From Actinomadura rupiterrae (GTDB taxonomy: Bacteria > Actinomycetota > Actinomycetes > Streptosporangiales > Streptosporangiaceae), in contig NZ_JAMZEA010000008.1 of the NCBI RefSeq assembly GCF_024172125.1, positions 434,001 to 498,000 on the forward strand: a DNA stretch of 64,000 bases, in the 5' to 3' direction. The notes below the pieces were generated by a model, which did no database searches, had not been told where the DNA came from, and saw only the letters and a list, made by a program, of their open reading frames with translations. Both the position numbers and the translations under genes were made by a program. Shown here piece after piece: positions 31,443 through 40,859 of this stretch (position 1 is the stretch's first letter; every line of letters starts with the position of its first letter).

Positions 31443-33278
31443 GTGACCGACGTTTCTGCTGCCCATGCCCAGTCCACCCCTGCGGAGGACGTCGCGGACA
31501 CCGCGAGGGCCGAGGCACAACCCGGCTTCGCGGAGCTCGGCCTGCCTGAGCCGCTCGTGGCGGCTCTCGCGCGCCAGGGCATCGAGTCGCCGTTCCCGAT
31601 CCAGGCCGCGGCCATCCCGGACGTCATGGCAGGCCACGACGTCCTCGGCCGTGGCAAGACCGGCTCCGGCAAGACCCTGGCCTTCGGCCTGCCCATGCTC
31701 GCCCGCCTGGAGGGGCGCCGCGCCGAGCCGCGCCGTCCGCTCGGGCTCATCCTCGTGCCCACGCGCGAACTCGCCCAGCAGGTCGTGACCAACCTGGAGC
31801 CGCTCGGCCGGTCCCTGGGCCTGCACTTCAAGACCGTCATCGGCCAGACGTCGATGTTCAAGCAGATCGACGCCCTGCGCCGCGGCGTGGAGATCCTCGT
31901 CGCCACCCCGGGCCGCCTCAAGGACCTCATGCGCCAGGGGGCCGCGGACCTGTCCGCCCTCGAAATGGTCGTGCTGGACGAGGCGGACCACATGGCCGAC
32001 ATGGGCTTCCTGCCCGACGTCACCGACATCCTCGACGAGGCTCGTCCGGGCGGGCAGCGCCTGCTGTTCTCCGCGACCCTCGACAAGGACGTGGACGTCC
32101 TCGTCCAGCGCTACCTGAGCGACCCGGTCACGCACGCGATCGGGCCTGTGGACGAGCCCGTCGACACGATGGACCACCACCTGCTCCTGGTCGCGCCCAA
32201 GGAGAAGGCGGCCATCACGGCCGAAATCGCGAACCGTGAGGGCCGGACCATCCTGTTCGCCCGGACCAAGCACGGCGTCGACCGGCTCGCCAAGCAGCTC
32301 ACCCAGGCGGGTGTGCGGGCGGCCGGACTCCACGGCGGCAAGTCCCAGGGGCTCCGTACGCGCACGATCGCCGAGTTCCACGAGGGCACGTTCGACGTCC
32401 TCGTGGCCACGGACGTCGCCGCGCGCGGCATCCACGTCGACAACATCAGCCTCGTCATGCACGTGGACCCGCCCGCGGACCACAAGGACTACATGCACCG
32501 TGCCGGACGCACCGCGCGCGCGGGCGAGAAGGGCACCGTCGTCACGCTCGTCCTGCCGCACCAGGTGCGTTCGACCTCGGCGATGACGCGTCGCGCGGGC
32601 ATCGAGGCGCCCAAGCACCGCGTCACGTCCGGTGACGACGCGCTGATCCGCCTCACGGGCGCGCGCGAGCCGTCCGGCGTGCCGATCGAGGGTCCGGTCA
32701 TTCCGGAGCGTCCGCGCCGCGAGGCTGGGCGGGGCCGTCGCGGCCGCTTCAACGGTGGTGGCCAGCGTCGTTTCCGCGAGGACGGCGGCCGTCGCCGCGA
32801 GTTCGGTGACCGTGAGGGCGGTTCCGGTGGCTACCGCCGGGACTTCGACGGCGACCGCCGTGGCGGTGGCCAGGACGCCCGAGGCGACCGCCGGGACCGC
32901 GGCTTCGACGGTAACCGCCGTGGCGGCGAGTCCCGTGGTGAGGGGTTCCGCCGCAACGACGACCGTCGCGACAGCGGCCCCCGCGATGACCGCGGCTTCC
33001 GGGACGACCGCCGTGAGGGCGGTTACCGCGGAGACCGGCCGTACAACAACGAGCACCGCGACCGGAACTTCGACGGTGACCGTCGGAACAGCAATTTCTC
33101 GGGCGACCGCCGTGAGGGCGGCAGCCGCGCGCCCCGTGGCGACCACGGCTTCTCCGGCGACCGCCGGGGCGCCGCGCCGCGCGGGGCGAGCACGGGCGGC
33201 CGTCGCAACGGCAGCGGTTCCTCCTACGGCGGCCCTCGCCGTGAGAGCAACGACCGTCGCCGCGCCCGCTTCAACTAG
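31443..33278 (+). CDS. DEAD-box ATP-dependent RNA helicase
   Basis: 611 residues from GTG at 31443. All core motifs are present: Q motif (FAELGLPEPLVAALARQG), GKTGSGKT, PTRELAQ, ATPGRL, DEAD in VVLDEADHM, SAT, ARGIHV and HRAGRTARAG. From about residue 430 the tail is disordered, with many Arg/Gly/Asp repeats (FDGDRR, GGYRGDRP), typical of actinobacterial RhlE/DeaD proteins that remodel rRNA and mRNA and can form condensates. The stop codon TAG is part of the CTAG target of the adjoining MITE-like insertion. Confidence 0.95.
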   Translation: MTDVSAAHAQSTPAEDVADTARAEAQPGFAELGLPEPLVAALARQGIESPFPIQAAAIPDVMAGHDVLGRGKTGSGKTLAFGLPMLARLEGRRAEPRRPLGLILVPTRELAQQVVTNLEPLGRSLGLHFKTVIGQTSMFKQIDALRRGVEILVATPGRLKDLMRQGAADLSALEMVVLDEADHMADMGFLPDVTDILDEARPGGQRLLFSATLDKDVDVLVQRYLSDPVTHAIGPVDEPVDTMDHHLLLVAPKEKAAITAEIANREGRTILFARTKHGVDRLAKQLTQAGVRAAGLHGGKSQGLRTRTIAEFHEGTFDVLVATDVAARGIHVDNISLVMHVDPPADHKDYMHRAGRTARAGEKGTVVTLVLPHQVRSTSAMTRRAGIEAPKHRVTSGDDALIRLTGAREPSGVPIEGPVIPERPRREAGRGRRGRFNGGGQRRFREDGGRRREFGDREGGSGGYRRDFDGDRRGGGQDARGDRRDRGFDGNRRGGESRGEGFRRNDDRRDSGPRDDRGFRDDRREGGYRGDRPYNNEHRDRNFDGDRRNSNFSGDRREGGSRAPRGDHGFSGDRRGAAPRGASTGGRRNGSGSSYGGPRRESNDRRRARFN

Positions 33279-33455
33279 GCCGTGTTTCAAAGTCCCGGCC
33301 CACTGCGCTCGCCTAGCGGCTCGCTCCGTGACCGTGCCTGGGCGAACGCGGCATCGCTTCGCGATCAGCGCGGTGCCGCTCGCCTCCGGCGTCGCGGCAC
33401 CGCACTGGTCACGCGTTCGCGCGCATGGCCGAGGCCACTTCGAAACAAGCCCTAG
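33275..33455. mobile_element. MITE-like non-autonomous element with CTAG ends
   Basis: Terminal inverted repeats are CTAGGCCGTGTTTCAAAGT (33275-33293) and the inverse of 33437-33455, CTAGGGCTTGTTTCGAAGT: 16 of 19 positions match. Both ends carry CTAG, a target duplication seen with several actinomycete IS5-type elements. The 143-bp interior has no transposase. The left end supplies, or coincides with, the helicase stop codon. Confidence 0.65.
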
Positions 33456-33481
33456 GCGCCGCACGCTCATCTGAGCATCCT

Positions 33482-33530
33482 GGACGGGCCGCTGACACCA
33501 CACGGTGTCAGCGGCCCGTCCGTCTTTGTT
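33482..33530. terminator. Strong bidirectional hairpin terminator
   Basis: An 18-bp perfect stem (33482-33499 and 33504-33521) with a 4-nt loop ACAC, followed by GTCTTTGTT. It lies between the convergent helicase and acyltransferase genes, and is now separated from the helicase stop by the MITE-like insertion. Confidence 0.9.
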
Positions 33531-33760
33531 GCTTAGGAGAATGCCGCCTGCGCCGAAGTTATCCACAGAACGACGTTCGGTTTCTGTGGGTGCGGCCCGG
33601 CGCCGAGGATGGATCCCGTCAGTCGTCGGGGCCGGTGTCCGCCGGTCCCGGAGCGAGGCGGAAGGTGATCAGGGCATGCCATATGGAAGCGGGATCGCAG
33701 GGCAATGCCGTCGTGAGCGGCGGCCGATCGTCCAGCTGCGGGACGAGTCGGAGGCGGACG

Positions 33761-34561
33761 TCAGCCGGCTTCTCTGTGGGCCTGCCCGGGGGCGGCGTTG
33801 CGGAGCTTGTCCTGGAGGAGTTGCAGTCCTTCCATCCCGTCCAGGGAGAGCGCCGCCAGTTCGTCCAGGGAGATGAGCGGCTGGTTCCGGAGCGGGGGCT
33901 GCCAGCCTTCGGCGGGGGTGTAGCTGCGGAGCACCTTGGCGGGCACGCCGCCGATCACGGAGTGGTCGGGGAACTCGCCCCGGACCACGGCGCCGCCGGC
34001 CACGGCCACGTTCCGGCCGAGCTTGGTGCCGGGGAGGATGATCGCGCCGGTGCCGATCCAGCAGCCGGAGCCGATCACCACCGGGTTGTTCTCGGGCCAC
34101 TGGCGCCCGACCGGCATGTCCAGGTCGCTGTAGGTGTGGTTCTGGTCGGTGATGTAGACGTTCGGGCCGGTGAAGACGTCGTCGCCGATCTCGATGGACT
34201 GGTGCCCGACGATGTGGGTGCCGCGCCCGAGCGAGCAGCTGCCGCCGATCTTCACGATCACGTCGGGACCCAGGTCCAGGCCGGGCACGAAACCCGCGGA
34301 GATCGTGACGTGCGTGCCGACCAGGGTGTGGTCGCCGATGGAGATCCACGGCTCGCCGTAGATCGTCCCGACCGGGAAGCCGATGCACACGCCCTCGCCC
34401 AGGTAGGCGAAGCGCCGCCGCCCGTGCGTCTCGGGTGTGATCTCGCCGTGCCGCTGGACCCACTCCCAGCCGCGCTGCACGGCTGTGTGCAGGCCCTGCC
34501 GGGCCTTGCGCTTGAGGAGCCCGGTGAGCTGCTGCCCAAGTGGACGCGGAGTCGGCGACAT
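33761..34561 (-). CDS. Left-handed beta-helix acyltransferase
   Basis: 266 residues. A basic N-terminal helix is followed by hexapeptide repeats over roughly 50-200 (ISIGDHTLVGTHVTISAG; VIGSGCWIGTGAIILPGTKLGRNVAVAGGAVV) and a C-terminal tail. The VIGGVPAKVLR motif is that of LacA/CysE-type O- or N-acetyltransferases, which act as trimers on sugars or small alcohols, often in cell-envelope glycan decoration. ATG at 34561 is chosen (MSPTPRPLG); a longer frame exists upstream but is Gly/Arg/Trp-rich and repeat-derived. Confidence 0.85.
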   Translation of the reverse strand: MSPTPRPLGQQLTGLLKRKARQGLHTAVQRGWEWVQRHGEITPETHGRRRFAYLGEGVCIGFPVGTIYGEPWISIGDHTLVGTHVTISAGFVPGLDLGPDVIVKIGGSCSLGRGTHIVGHQSIEIGDDVFTGPNVYITDQNHTYSDLDMPVGRQWPENNPVVIGSGCWIGTGAIILPGTKLGRNVAVAGGAVVRGEFPDHSVIGGVPAKVLRSYTPAEGWQPPLRNQPLISLDELAALSLDGMEGLQLLQDKLRNAAPGQAHREAG

Positions 34562-34779
34562 GGCGCCACCGTACCGGTTGGTAGGAACCCCCGGACCGCC
34601 AACCCAGAACGCGATTCGGCCCCACCGGCCCCAACACCGCAACAACTCAAGAGCGGAACCGCCCAGAACCACCAGCCGCAAGCCCCCCCAGCCACAGGCA
34701 TGCCGGGCCGCAGGGACCCCGGGATCCAGGGGCACCCATGCCGGAGAGCGCCGGAACCCGGGGGTACCGGGCTGCGAGG

Positions 34780-35380
34780 GTGCCGAGCTGCAGGGGCGCT
34801 GAGCCGCAGTGGCGCTGAGCCGCAGTGGCGCTGAGCGGTAGGAGCGCCGGGCTCCAGGGGCGCCGGGCTCCTAGGGCGCCGGGCTCCTGGGGCGCCGGGC
34901 TCCTGGGGCACCGTGCCGCAGGAGTGCCGGGCCGTAGGAGTGCCGGGCCGTAGGAGTGCCGGGCCGTAGGAGTGCCGGGCCGTAGGAGTGCCGGGCTGTG
35001 AGGCCGCAGGTGTGCCGGGCTGTGAGAGCGCCGAGTCGTAGCGGGGCCGGGCCGCGGAGGTGCCGAGCTGCGGGCGTGCCGAGGCGCAGGAGTGGCGGGC
35101 CGTGAGAGCGCCGGGGCGCGGAGGTGTCGGGCGGCCAGGGTGCCGAGTCGCGGGGGTGTCGAGTCGCGCGGGGTGCCGGGTCGCGAGGGTGCCGGGCCGC
35201 GAGCCCCGACCGCAGGAGTGCCGGGCCGCGAGAGTGCCGGGCTCCAGGGGCGCCGGACTCCAAGGGGCGCCGGACTCCAAGGGGCGCCGGGCTCCTGGAG
35301 TGCCGGACTCCAAGAGGTGCCGGGCTCCTGGAGTGCCAGGCTGCGGGAGGGCCAGGCTGCGGGAGCGCTGGCCGCGGGAC
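34780..35380. repeat. Degenerate tandem-repeat block with 17-bp units
   Basis: About 600 bp. The cleanest section (about 34915-34995) has five copies of a 17-bp unit close to GCCGTAGGAGTGCCGGG; flanking parts use variants such as GGGCGCCGGGCTCCTG and GAGTGCCGGGCTCC. The block fills most of the gap between the acyltransferase gene and the small membrane protein gene; no gene is seen in it. Confidence 0.8.
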
Positions 35381-35521
35381 AAACCCATGAACCCGCACAC
35401 ACCTTGCCACCCATGCGGCCGCACGCACCGCGCCACCTCATGCGGCCGCGCGCACCGCGCCTCAGCTTCCGCCGGGCAGCCTGTTTCGGCAGTGGGCTGG
35501 TTGGGGGGGTGCGTGGAAGAA

Positions 35522-35546
35522 GGACCCGGCCTTGTTGGTCGGGTCC
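35522..35546 (-). terminator. Hairpin terminator after the single-pass membrane protein
   Basis: GGACCCGGCC (35522-35531) and GGTCGGGTCC (35537-35546) pair around a 5-nt loop, about 30 bp past the stop codon at 35575. Confidence 0.7.
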
Positions 35547-35574
35547 CTCTTCGGTGGTCGGCGTGCGCGCGGGT

Positions 35575-36057
35575 TCAGCTGCTCTTGGACGGCACGTGGT
35601 CGGCGTGCTGGGCGTCGGCCGGTTCGGCGGTCGACTCGTCCGTCATCATCTGGACCGTCTGTGCCGCGTTGCGCCGGGTGAGCACGACACCGGCCACGCA
35701 GGCCGCCGTCGCTCCCGCCAGCATGGCGACCATCACGCTGCGCGCTCGGCGGCGGCGGCGTGGCGGCTCGACCCGGTGGGCCGTGTCGGACAACATGGAG
35801 CTCACTCGTGGGCCCAGATCCGTCTCGACATACCTGGCCGCCTGCTTCAGCCGCGGGGCGCTCCAGCCCCGGGCGGCCAGCACACGCTCGGCTGCGACGA
35901 CACGGCTCTGGCGCGCCGCCGGGCCGATCCGCTCTGCCGCCACCGAGGCGCCACCCCGGCAAGCCGACAGGCCTTGACGGAATGCCACCTGTGCACGGTC
36001 CAGCCGCGAGCCGACATCCTGGCGCGGCTTCCGGCGGATACTCATCTTTAGGGACAC
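35575..36057 (-). CDS. Single-pass membrane protein, DUF5324-like
   Basis: 160 residues (156 if ATG at 36045 is used). It is a basic, Ala/Arg-rich helical region with one membrane segment near residues 108-126 (VMVAMLAGATAACVAGVVLT) and a short acidic tail. It lies divergently next to a cyclophilin, the position held in Streptomyces by a DUF5324 protein of similar layout, but sequence similarity cannot be tested here. Function unknown. Confidence 0.55.
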   Translation of the reverse strand: MSLKMSIRRKPRQDVGSRLDRAQVAFRQGLSACRGGASVAAERIGPAARQSRVVAAERVLAARGWSAPRLKQAARYVETDLGPRVSSMLSDTAHRVEPPRRRRRARSVMVAMLAGATAACVAGVVLTRRNAAQTVQMMTDESTAEPADAQHADHVPSKSS

Positions 36058-36222
36058 GCTAACCTCCCTGTTTGCGAGGTCCTGTCAGGCAGCCTTCCCC
36101 TGCAGCGGGAGGTAAACCCTGGAAGAGTGATCAAGGCGTGACTCAGGGTAGACAGGAGTGCGCCTCGCGAAACGAGCCTTGACCAGCTCAGACGCAAGCA
36201 TCTCGACGAGGAGGCGGCCCGC

Positions 36223-36756
36223 GTGGCTGAGGAAATCTTTGCGACGCTGAACACCAACAAGGGCAAGATCGTGGCCCAGCTGTTCCCGGACAAGGCGCCC
36301 GAGACGGTGGCCAACTTCGTCGGCCTGGCGGACGGCTCCAAGCCGTGGCGGCACCCCGAGACCGGCGAGGACAAGACCGGCACCTCGCTCTACGCCGGGA
36401 CGATCTTCCACCGGGTGATCGACGGCTTCATGATCCAGGGCGGCGACCCGCTCGGCCGCGGCACCGGCGGCCCGGGCTACGAGTTCAAGGACGAGTTCCA
36501 CCCCGACCTCAAGTTCGACCGGCCGTACCTGCTGGCCATGGCGAACGCCGGCCCCGGCACCAACGGCTCGCAGTTCTTCATCACCACCAACGTGCAGAAC
36601 ACCCGGCACCTGACCGGGCGGCACACGATCTTCGGCAAGGTGATCGAGGGCACGGGCGTCGTGGACGACATCGTCTCGGTCGAGACCGGTCAGATGGACC
36701 GTCCGAAGCAGGATGTCGTCATCGAGTCGGTGACGATCGAGCGGCGCCAGTCGTAA
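36223..36756 (+). CDS. ppiA: Cyclophilin-type peptidyl-prolyl cis-trans isomerase
   Basis: 177 residues covering a full cyclophilin: FHRVIDGFMIQGGDPLGRGTGG (catalytic Arg and QGGD), LAMANAGPGTNGSQFFIT and HTIFGKVIEG. No signal peptide, so a cytoplasmic folding helper. It begins the conserved order cyclophilin - rhomboid - crgA - DUF881 - sortase - trpG - pknB seen near the origin in actinomycetes. The start is a GTG (MAEEIFAT). Confidence 0.93.
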   Translation: MAEEIFATLNTNKGKIVAQLFPDKAPETVANFVGLADGSKPWRHPETGEDKTGTSLYAGTIFHRVIDGFMIQGGDPLGRGTGGPGYEFKDEFHPDLKFDRPYLLAMANAGPGTNGSQFFITTNVQNTRHLTGRHTIFGKVIEGTGVVDDIVSVETGQMDRPKQDVVIESVTIERRQS

Positions 36757-36866
36757 GACTAGGTAGGGGAGACGGACCCGGTCCGGACGGACCGGGCTCG
36801 TCCCCCAGCCAGACCGGTCCGCGGGCGGACCGGCCCCGCCGCAGCCAGGCCCACGGAGCCGCCACC

Positions 36867-37772
36867 ATGAGCACCGACCAGCAACCCGCCCCAGAGGCGC
36901 CGGTCCCGACCTGCTACCGGCATCCGCGCAGGGAGGCCCACCTCCGCTGCACCCGCTGCGACCGGCACATCTGCCCCGACTGCATGCGGGACGCGTCGGT
37001 CGGCCACCAGTGCCCGGAGTGCGTCGCGGAAGGCAACCGGACGGCCCGCAGGCCGCGTGCGGCGATCCCCCGGCGCTCGTCCGACCAGCCCGTGGTCACG
37101 TACGCGCTGATCGCGGTGTGCGTGCTGGCCTACGTCGGCGAGATCGCCTCGAAGCGGGTCGTCCCGGACCTGATGATGCTCGGCGCCTGGACACGCCCGG
37201 ACGGGACGCTCACCGCAGGCGTCCTCGACGGCGAGTGGTACCGGCTGATCACCTCGATGTTCCTGCACCAGGAGCCGAGCGGCGGCGGCTTCGGCTTCGC
37301 GCACATCCTGCTGAACATGTGGGCGCTGTACGTGCTGGGCCCGCCGCTGGAGATGGCGCTGGGCCGCGCGCGCTTCCTGTCGCTCTACCTGCTGTCCGGC
37401 CTGGGCGGCAACGTCCTGCTCCTGCTCGTCGCGCCCTACACCGGCGCGGTCGGCGCGTCCGGTGCGATCTTCGGCCTCTTCGGCGCCTTCTTCGTCGTCG
37501 CGCGCCGCAGCGGCGCCCCCACCGCCCCGATCCTGTTCCTGCTCGCCATCAACCTGATCTTCACCTTCTCGGTGAGCAGCATCTCCTGGGAGGGCCACGT
37601 CGGCGGACTCCTGACCGGCCTGGCCGTCGCCTTCGTCTACGCGTACGCCCCCGTCGCCCGCCGCCGCTGGATGCACATCGCCGCCCCCCTGGCCGTCCTC
37701 GCCCTCTTCATCGCCCTCATCGTCATCAAGGCCGCCACCTTCACCGCCAACCCCGGCAACGGCCTGACCTGA
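36867..37772 (+). CDS. Rhomboid-family intramembrane serine protease with N-terminal zinc finger
   Basis: 301 residues. A B-box-like zinc finger (CYRHP...CTRCDRHICPDCM...CPEC, residues about 14-55) precedes six or seven membrane helices. The catalytic Ser is in GASGAIFGLFGA and the catalytic His in WEGHVGGLLTG; HILLNMWAL is the preceding rhomboid helix. It cleaves membrane proteins within the bilayer; targets are unknown. It starts 110 bp after the cyclophilin and is probably cotranscribed. Confidence 0.93.
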   Translation: MSTDQQPAPEAPVPTCYRHPRREAHLRCTRCDRHICPDCMRDASVGHQCPECVAEGNRTARRPRAAIPRRSSDQPVVTYALIAVCVLAYVGEIASKRVVPDLMMLGAWTRPDGTLTAGVLDGEWYRLITSMFLHQEPSGGGFGFAHILLNMWALYVLGPPLEMALGRARFLSLYLLSGLGGNVLLLLVAPYTGAVGASGAIFGLFGAFFVVARRSGAPTAPILFLLAINLIFTFSVSSISWEGHVGGLLTGLAVAFVYAYAPVARRRWMHIAAPLAVLALFIALIVIKAATFTANPGNGLT

Positions 37773-38430
37773 CACCCAGCGCCCAGGCCCCTCCAATCCC
37801 CCAGCCCCGCCCGCGGCCGGGATGCGTCCAGCTGAAACGCGCGCCAGCGGAACGCGCCATCAACGCCAGCGGCAGGCTGACCTGAATCCTCGGCATCCAG
37901 GGTCCCCACTTCAGCCCGAGCCCGGCGCCCGAGCGCCTCGCGCGCGACGGCGCCGTCTTCGCCAGCGCCGTCACCTTCCCGCCCAGCCATCCCGCTCATT
38001 TGGGCCGTCCAGACGGGATAGGCGATGCGGCGCATCCCCGGCGAGCTGCTTTCGCTGGGCTTGTCGCTGTGGTTCATCGCGGGGCTGAGCGCGAAGAACG
38101 CGCAGCGCCGCGCCCCCGCTTTCCAGCGCCGCATGGTTGGTGACGTGGCTGAGGTTGTGGCTGCTTGGCGTCGCGCGTTCCAGCTGATGCCGTGGGGGCG
38201 GCGGTTCGTGTTGTGTGGGGCTGGGGGTGCCGGTTGTCAGGGGTGTGGGTGGCGGTTTTGTGCGTGCGGGTGGCCTGGTTGGGGCGCGAGGGGATGGGTT
38301 TGGGCATGGGTGGGGGCCGCGGCTCGGGTGGGAGACGCGGCTGGTGGGGAGGCCTGGGGACGGGTTTCGGGGTTATCCCCAGCCTGTGGAAAACTTTCGT
38401 GGATTCAGGTAGCGGGGAAGTGGGTAAGCG
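37773..38430. other. No gene recognised (658 bp) between rhomboid and crgA
   Basis: The first half is Pro/Arg-coded shadow sequence. The second half (38160-38370) is unusually G/T-rich on the plus strand. TTATCCCCA and TGTGGAAAA words near 38375-38395 are weak DnaA-box relatives. Confidence 0.45.
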
Positions 38431-38688
38431 TCAGCGCCACTTGGTGGAGAGGCCGACTCCCAGGATGATCGCGACGAAGCCGATCAGCAGGTTCCAGCTC
38501 TTCAGACCGGTCATCAGGGGTACGTCGACGCCGGTGGCGGCGGTGACGTAGTAGACGGCGATCCAGGCGAGGCCGACCAGCCAGAGCGCCACCATCGTGG
38601 GCGCGAGCCAGCGAGGGCTGACCTCGGGCGCCTTGGACTTCTGCGGCGGCGTGTAGACGGCCTTCTTGCGCACTTTGGACTTGGCCAC
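38431..38688 (-). CDS. crgA: Cell-division protein CrgA
   Basis: 85 residues from GTG at 38688: AKSKVRKKAVYTPP at the start, two membrane helices (APTMVALWLVGLAWIAVYYV and NLLIGFVAIILGVGLSTKW) and the GLSTKWR ending typical of CrgA. In Streptomyces it coordinates septation in aerial hyphae; in mycobacteria it stabilises the septal complex. The frame is open upstream, but the extra residues do not resemble the family. Confidence 0.95.
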   Translation of the reverse strand: MAKSKVRKKAVYTPPQKSKAPEVSPRWLAPTMVALWLVGLAWIAVYYVTAATGVDVPLMTGLKSWNLLIGFVAIILGVGLSTKWR

Positions 38689-38767
38689 GGTGGGTTCTGT
38701 CTCCTCGGGCGGGTCGGCCGGCGCACCGGTCCGCGCATGGGTGGTTTGTCGGTTAGCGTAGTCGCTG

Positions 38768-39535
38768 GTGAGCAGCGTACGGCGTCGAGCGTGGGGAAGC
38801 ATCATCCCAGCTCTCACGGTCCTTGCGGGAGCCCTGTTCGCGGCGAGCGCGAGCACGGCCCGCGGCACCGACCTGCGCGACACCGGACGGACCCGGATCA
38901 CCGAGCTCATCACCGCCGAACAGCGCCGCACGCTGGGCGAACGCGCCCGCTACGACCGGCTGCGGCACGAGGTGGACGGGCTGTCGCGGGCCGCCGGACG
39001 CGCCGACGCGCGGGTCAACCAGGCCCAGGGTGACGCCGACAGGCTCGCCGGGCGCGTCGGGATGACGCCGGTCGGCGGCGACGGCGTGAAGGTCGTCCTG
39101 GACGATGCGCCGCGCGGAACGGCTCCGACCGGGGCGAGTCCGGACGACCTGGTCGTCCACCAGGCGGACGTGCAGGCCGTCGTGAACGCGCTGTGGGCGG
39201 GCGGCGCGCGGGGCATGCAAATTATGGACCAACGTGTGATCGGCACCAGCGCCGTCCGGTGCGTGGGCAATACGCTGATCCTCCAGGGGGTGGTGTACTC
39301 GCCGCCGTTCCGGATCACCGCCGTCGGCGACCCGGACCGGCTCCGCGCCGCGCTGGACGCCTCCCCCGCGATCACGGTGTACCGGCGGTACGTCCGCGCG
39401 TACGGCCTCGGCTGGTCGGTGCGGACGCTCCGGCGGGTGACCCTGCCCGCCTACACCGGGAACGTGACGATGAAGCACGCCACGGTGCCGCCGGACGCGG
39501 GCGACGACACGCCCGGGAGCCGGCCCCCGGGCTGA
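38768..39535 (+). CDS. DUF881 family protein
   Basis: 255 residues: an N-terminal membrane anchor (IIPALTVLAGALFAASAST), a coiled region (EQRRTLGERARYDRLRHEVDGL) and the DUF881 core (GDGVKVVLDDAP; DLVVHQADVQAVVNALWAGGARGMQIMDQRV; AVRCVGNTLILQGVVYSPPF; ITAVGD). The family is found in Gram-positive division and envelope loci, function unknown. It is divergent from crgA and followed after 26 bp by the sortase gene. Confidence 0.93.
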   Translation: MSSVRRRAWGSIIPALTVLAGALFAASASTARGTDLRDTGRTRITELITAEQRRTLGERARYDRLRHEVDGLSRAAGRADARVNQAQGDADRLAGRVGMTPVGGDGVKVVLDDAPRGTAPTGASPDDLVVHQADVQAVVNALWAGGARGMQIMDQRVIGTSAVRCVGNTLILQGVVYSPPFRITAVGDPDRLRAALDASPAITVYRRYVRAYGLGWSVRTLRRVTLPAYTGNVTMKHATVPPDAGDDTPGSRPPG

Positions 39536-39561
39536 CATGGCGGTGGGAAGGGGGCACGGCG

Positions 39562-40200
39562 GTGCGGGTGCTGATCCGCGGGCTGGGCGAGCTGTGCATC
39601 ACCGCGGGCCTGGTGCTGCTGCTGTTCGTGACCTACGAGCTGTGGGGGACGGGCCGCTACACCCACGAGCAGCAGGACAAGCTCGGCAAGGAGATGATGC
39701 GTACCTGGGCGTCCGGGCCGTCCGGCGGGAAGGTGACGACCGAGCGCGTGAAGCTCGGCAAGGGCCTGGCGATGATCCGGATCCCGAAGTTCGGCTCGTC
39801 CTACCACTACGTCGTGATCGAGGGCGTCTCGCTGGACGACCTGCGCAAGGGCCCCGGCCACTACCCCGGCACGCAGCTGCCCGGCGAGGTCGGCAACTTC
39901 GTCGTGTCCGGGCACCGGACGACCTACTCCGCGCCGTTCAACCGGATCGGCGAGCTGAAGCCGGGCGACGAGATCGACGTCGACACGCGGGACGGCAAGT
40001 ACGTCTACAAGGTCACCACGCGCCGCGTCGTGGACCCGACGGACGTCCAGGTCACCGCGCCCGTGCCGTTCCATCCGGGGGAGCGCGCCAGCAAGCGGAT
40101 GATCACCCTCACCACCTGCCACCCGATGTACTCGGCGGCCGAGCGCCTGATCGTCTTCGGCGAGCTTTCCGCCCAGTACCCCCGCGTCACCGGAAAGTAG
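39562..40200 (+). CDS. Class E sortase
   Basis: 212 residues from GTG at 39562. One membrane anchor (ELCITAGLVLLLFVTYELWG) is followed by the sortase beta-barrel. Catalytic residues: His in VSGHRTTYSAPF, Cys in ITLTTCHPMYS, and Arg in AERLIVFGEL. Class E sortases attach LAXTG-type proteins to the cell wall in high-GC actinobacteria; no such substrate is adjacent. It is part of the DUF881 - sortase - small membrane protein string. Confidence 0.93.
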   Translation: MRVLIRGLGELCITAGLVLLLFVTYELWGTGRYTHEQQDKLGKEMMRTWASGPSGGKVTTERVKLGKGLAMIRIPKFGSSYHYVVIEGVSLDDLRKGPGHYPGTQLPGEVGNFVVSGHRTTYSAPFNRIGELKPGDEIDVDTRDGKYVYKVTTRRVVDPTDVQVTAPVPFHPGERASKRMITLTTCHPMYSAAERLIVFGELSAQYPRVTGK

Positions 40201-40212
40201 GAGGACCAGGGC

Positions 40213-40413
40213 ATGTACGCGCTGATCTGGCGGCTGCTCCCCGGCGGATGGCAGACGAAGACCGCCATCGCCGCCGGCCTCGTCCTCCTGGCGGCCGTGA
40301 TCCTCTGGTACCTCGTCTTCCCCTGGGCCGAACCCAAGATCCAGTTCGACCACGGCGTCATGAACGGCAACCCCGCCACCACCACCCCGGCCCCCACCCC
40401 ACCCGGCCCCTGA
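40213..40413 (+). CDS. Small single-pass membrane protein downstream of sortase
   Basis: 66 residues: MYALIWRLLPGG, a membrane helix (AIAAGLVLLAAVILWYLVF), then PWAEPKIQFDHGVMNG and a Pro/Thr-rich tail. It starts 12 bp after the sortase stop behind AGGAGG. Similar short proteins occur at this position in other actinomycetes, from memory; function unknown. Confidence 0.75.
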   Translation: MYALIWRLLPGGWQTKTAIAAGLVLLAAVILWYLVFPWAEPKIQFDHGVMNGNPATTTPAPTPPGP

Positions 40414-40479
40414 ACACCACCCGCACGCCCAAACCCCGCACCGAACCGCCCCGCGGCGCGCAACACCCCGAAGGACCCT

Positions 40480-40760
40480 GCACGCCGCGCGAGGTAGTGC
40501 CTCCTCGCCCCGCGCGCTGCGCCCGCGCCTGTGCGCTGCGCCTGCGCGCTGCGCCCGCGCTTGCGTGCTGCGCCCGTGCGGCGCGCCGAAGCGGCCCTGC
40601 GCGGCGCGCGACGGAGTGGTCGCTCGCCCGGCGCGCTCGAACGGCTCCGCGCCGCGCGCCGGTGGGCCATGTGCGCGGCGCGTCGGAGGGCCGTGCGCGC
40701 GGGGCGGCGCCGGGCTGTGTGCGCTGTGCGCTGGAGTGGGCGGGGGGCTTGCTCGCTGGA
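40480..40760. repeat. Low-complexity GCGC-rich tract
   Basis: Imperfect repeats of CGCGCTGCGCCCG and GCGGCGCG words, including a 15-30 bp periodic section at about 40515-40570. No gene between 40414 and 40859 is supported. Confidence 0.5.
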
Positions 40761-40859
40761 TCGGACGCGGGTTGAAAGGGGGGTTCGGAGTGGTGGGTGA
40801 AGGTGGGGTTGCGGGCCCCGCGGCCTGGGGGAGGACGCGGGGAGCGCGGGGGGTGTGGG

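Noticed and set aside
31299..33566. 755-aa antisense frame to the DEAD-box helicase
   Set aside because: Low-complexity Val/Ala/Thr composition from the reverse of RGG repeats; no ribosome-binding site or motif.
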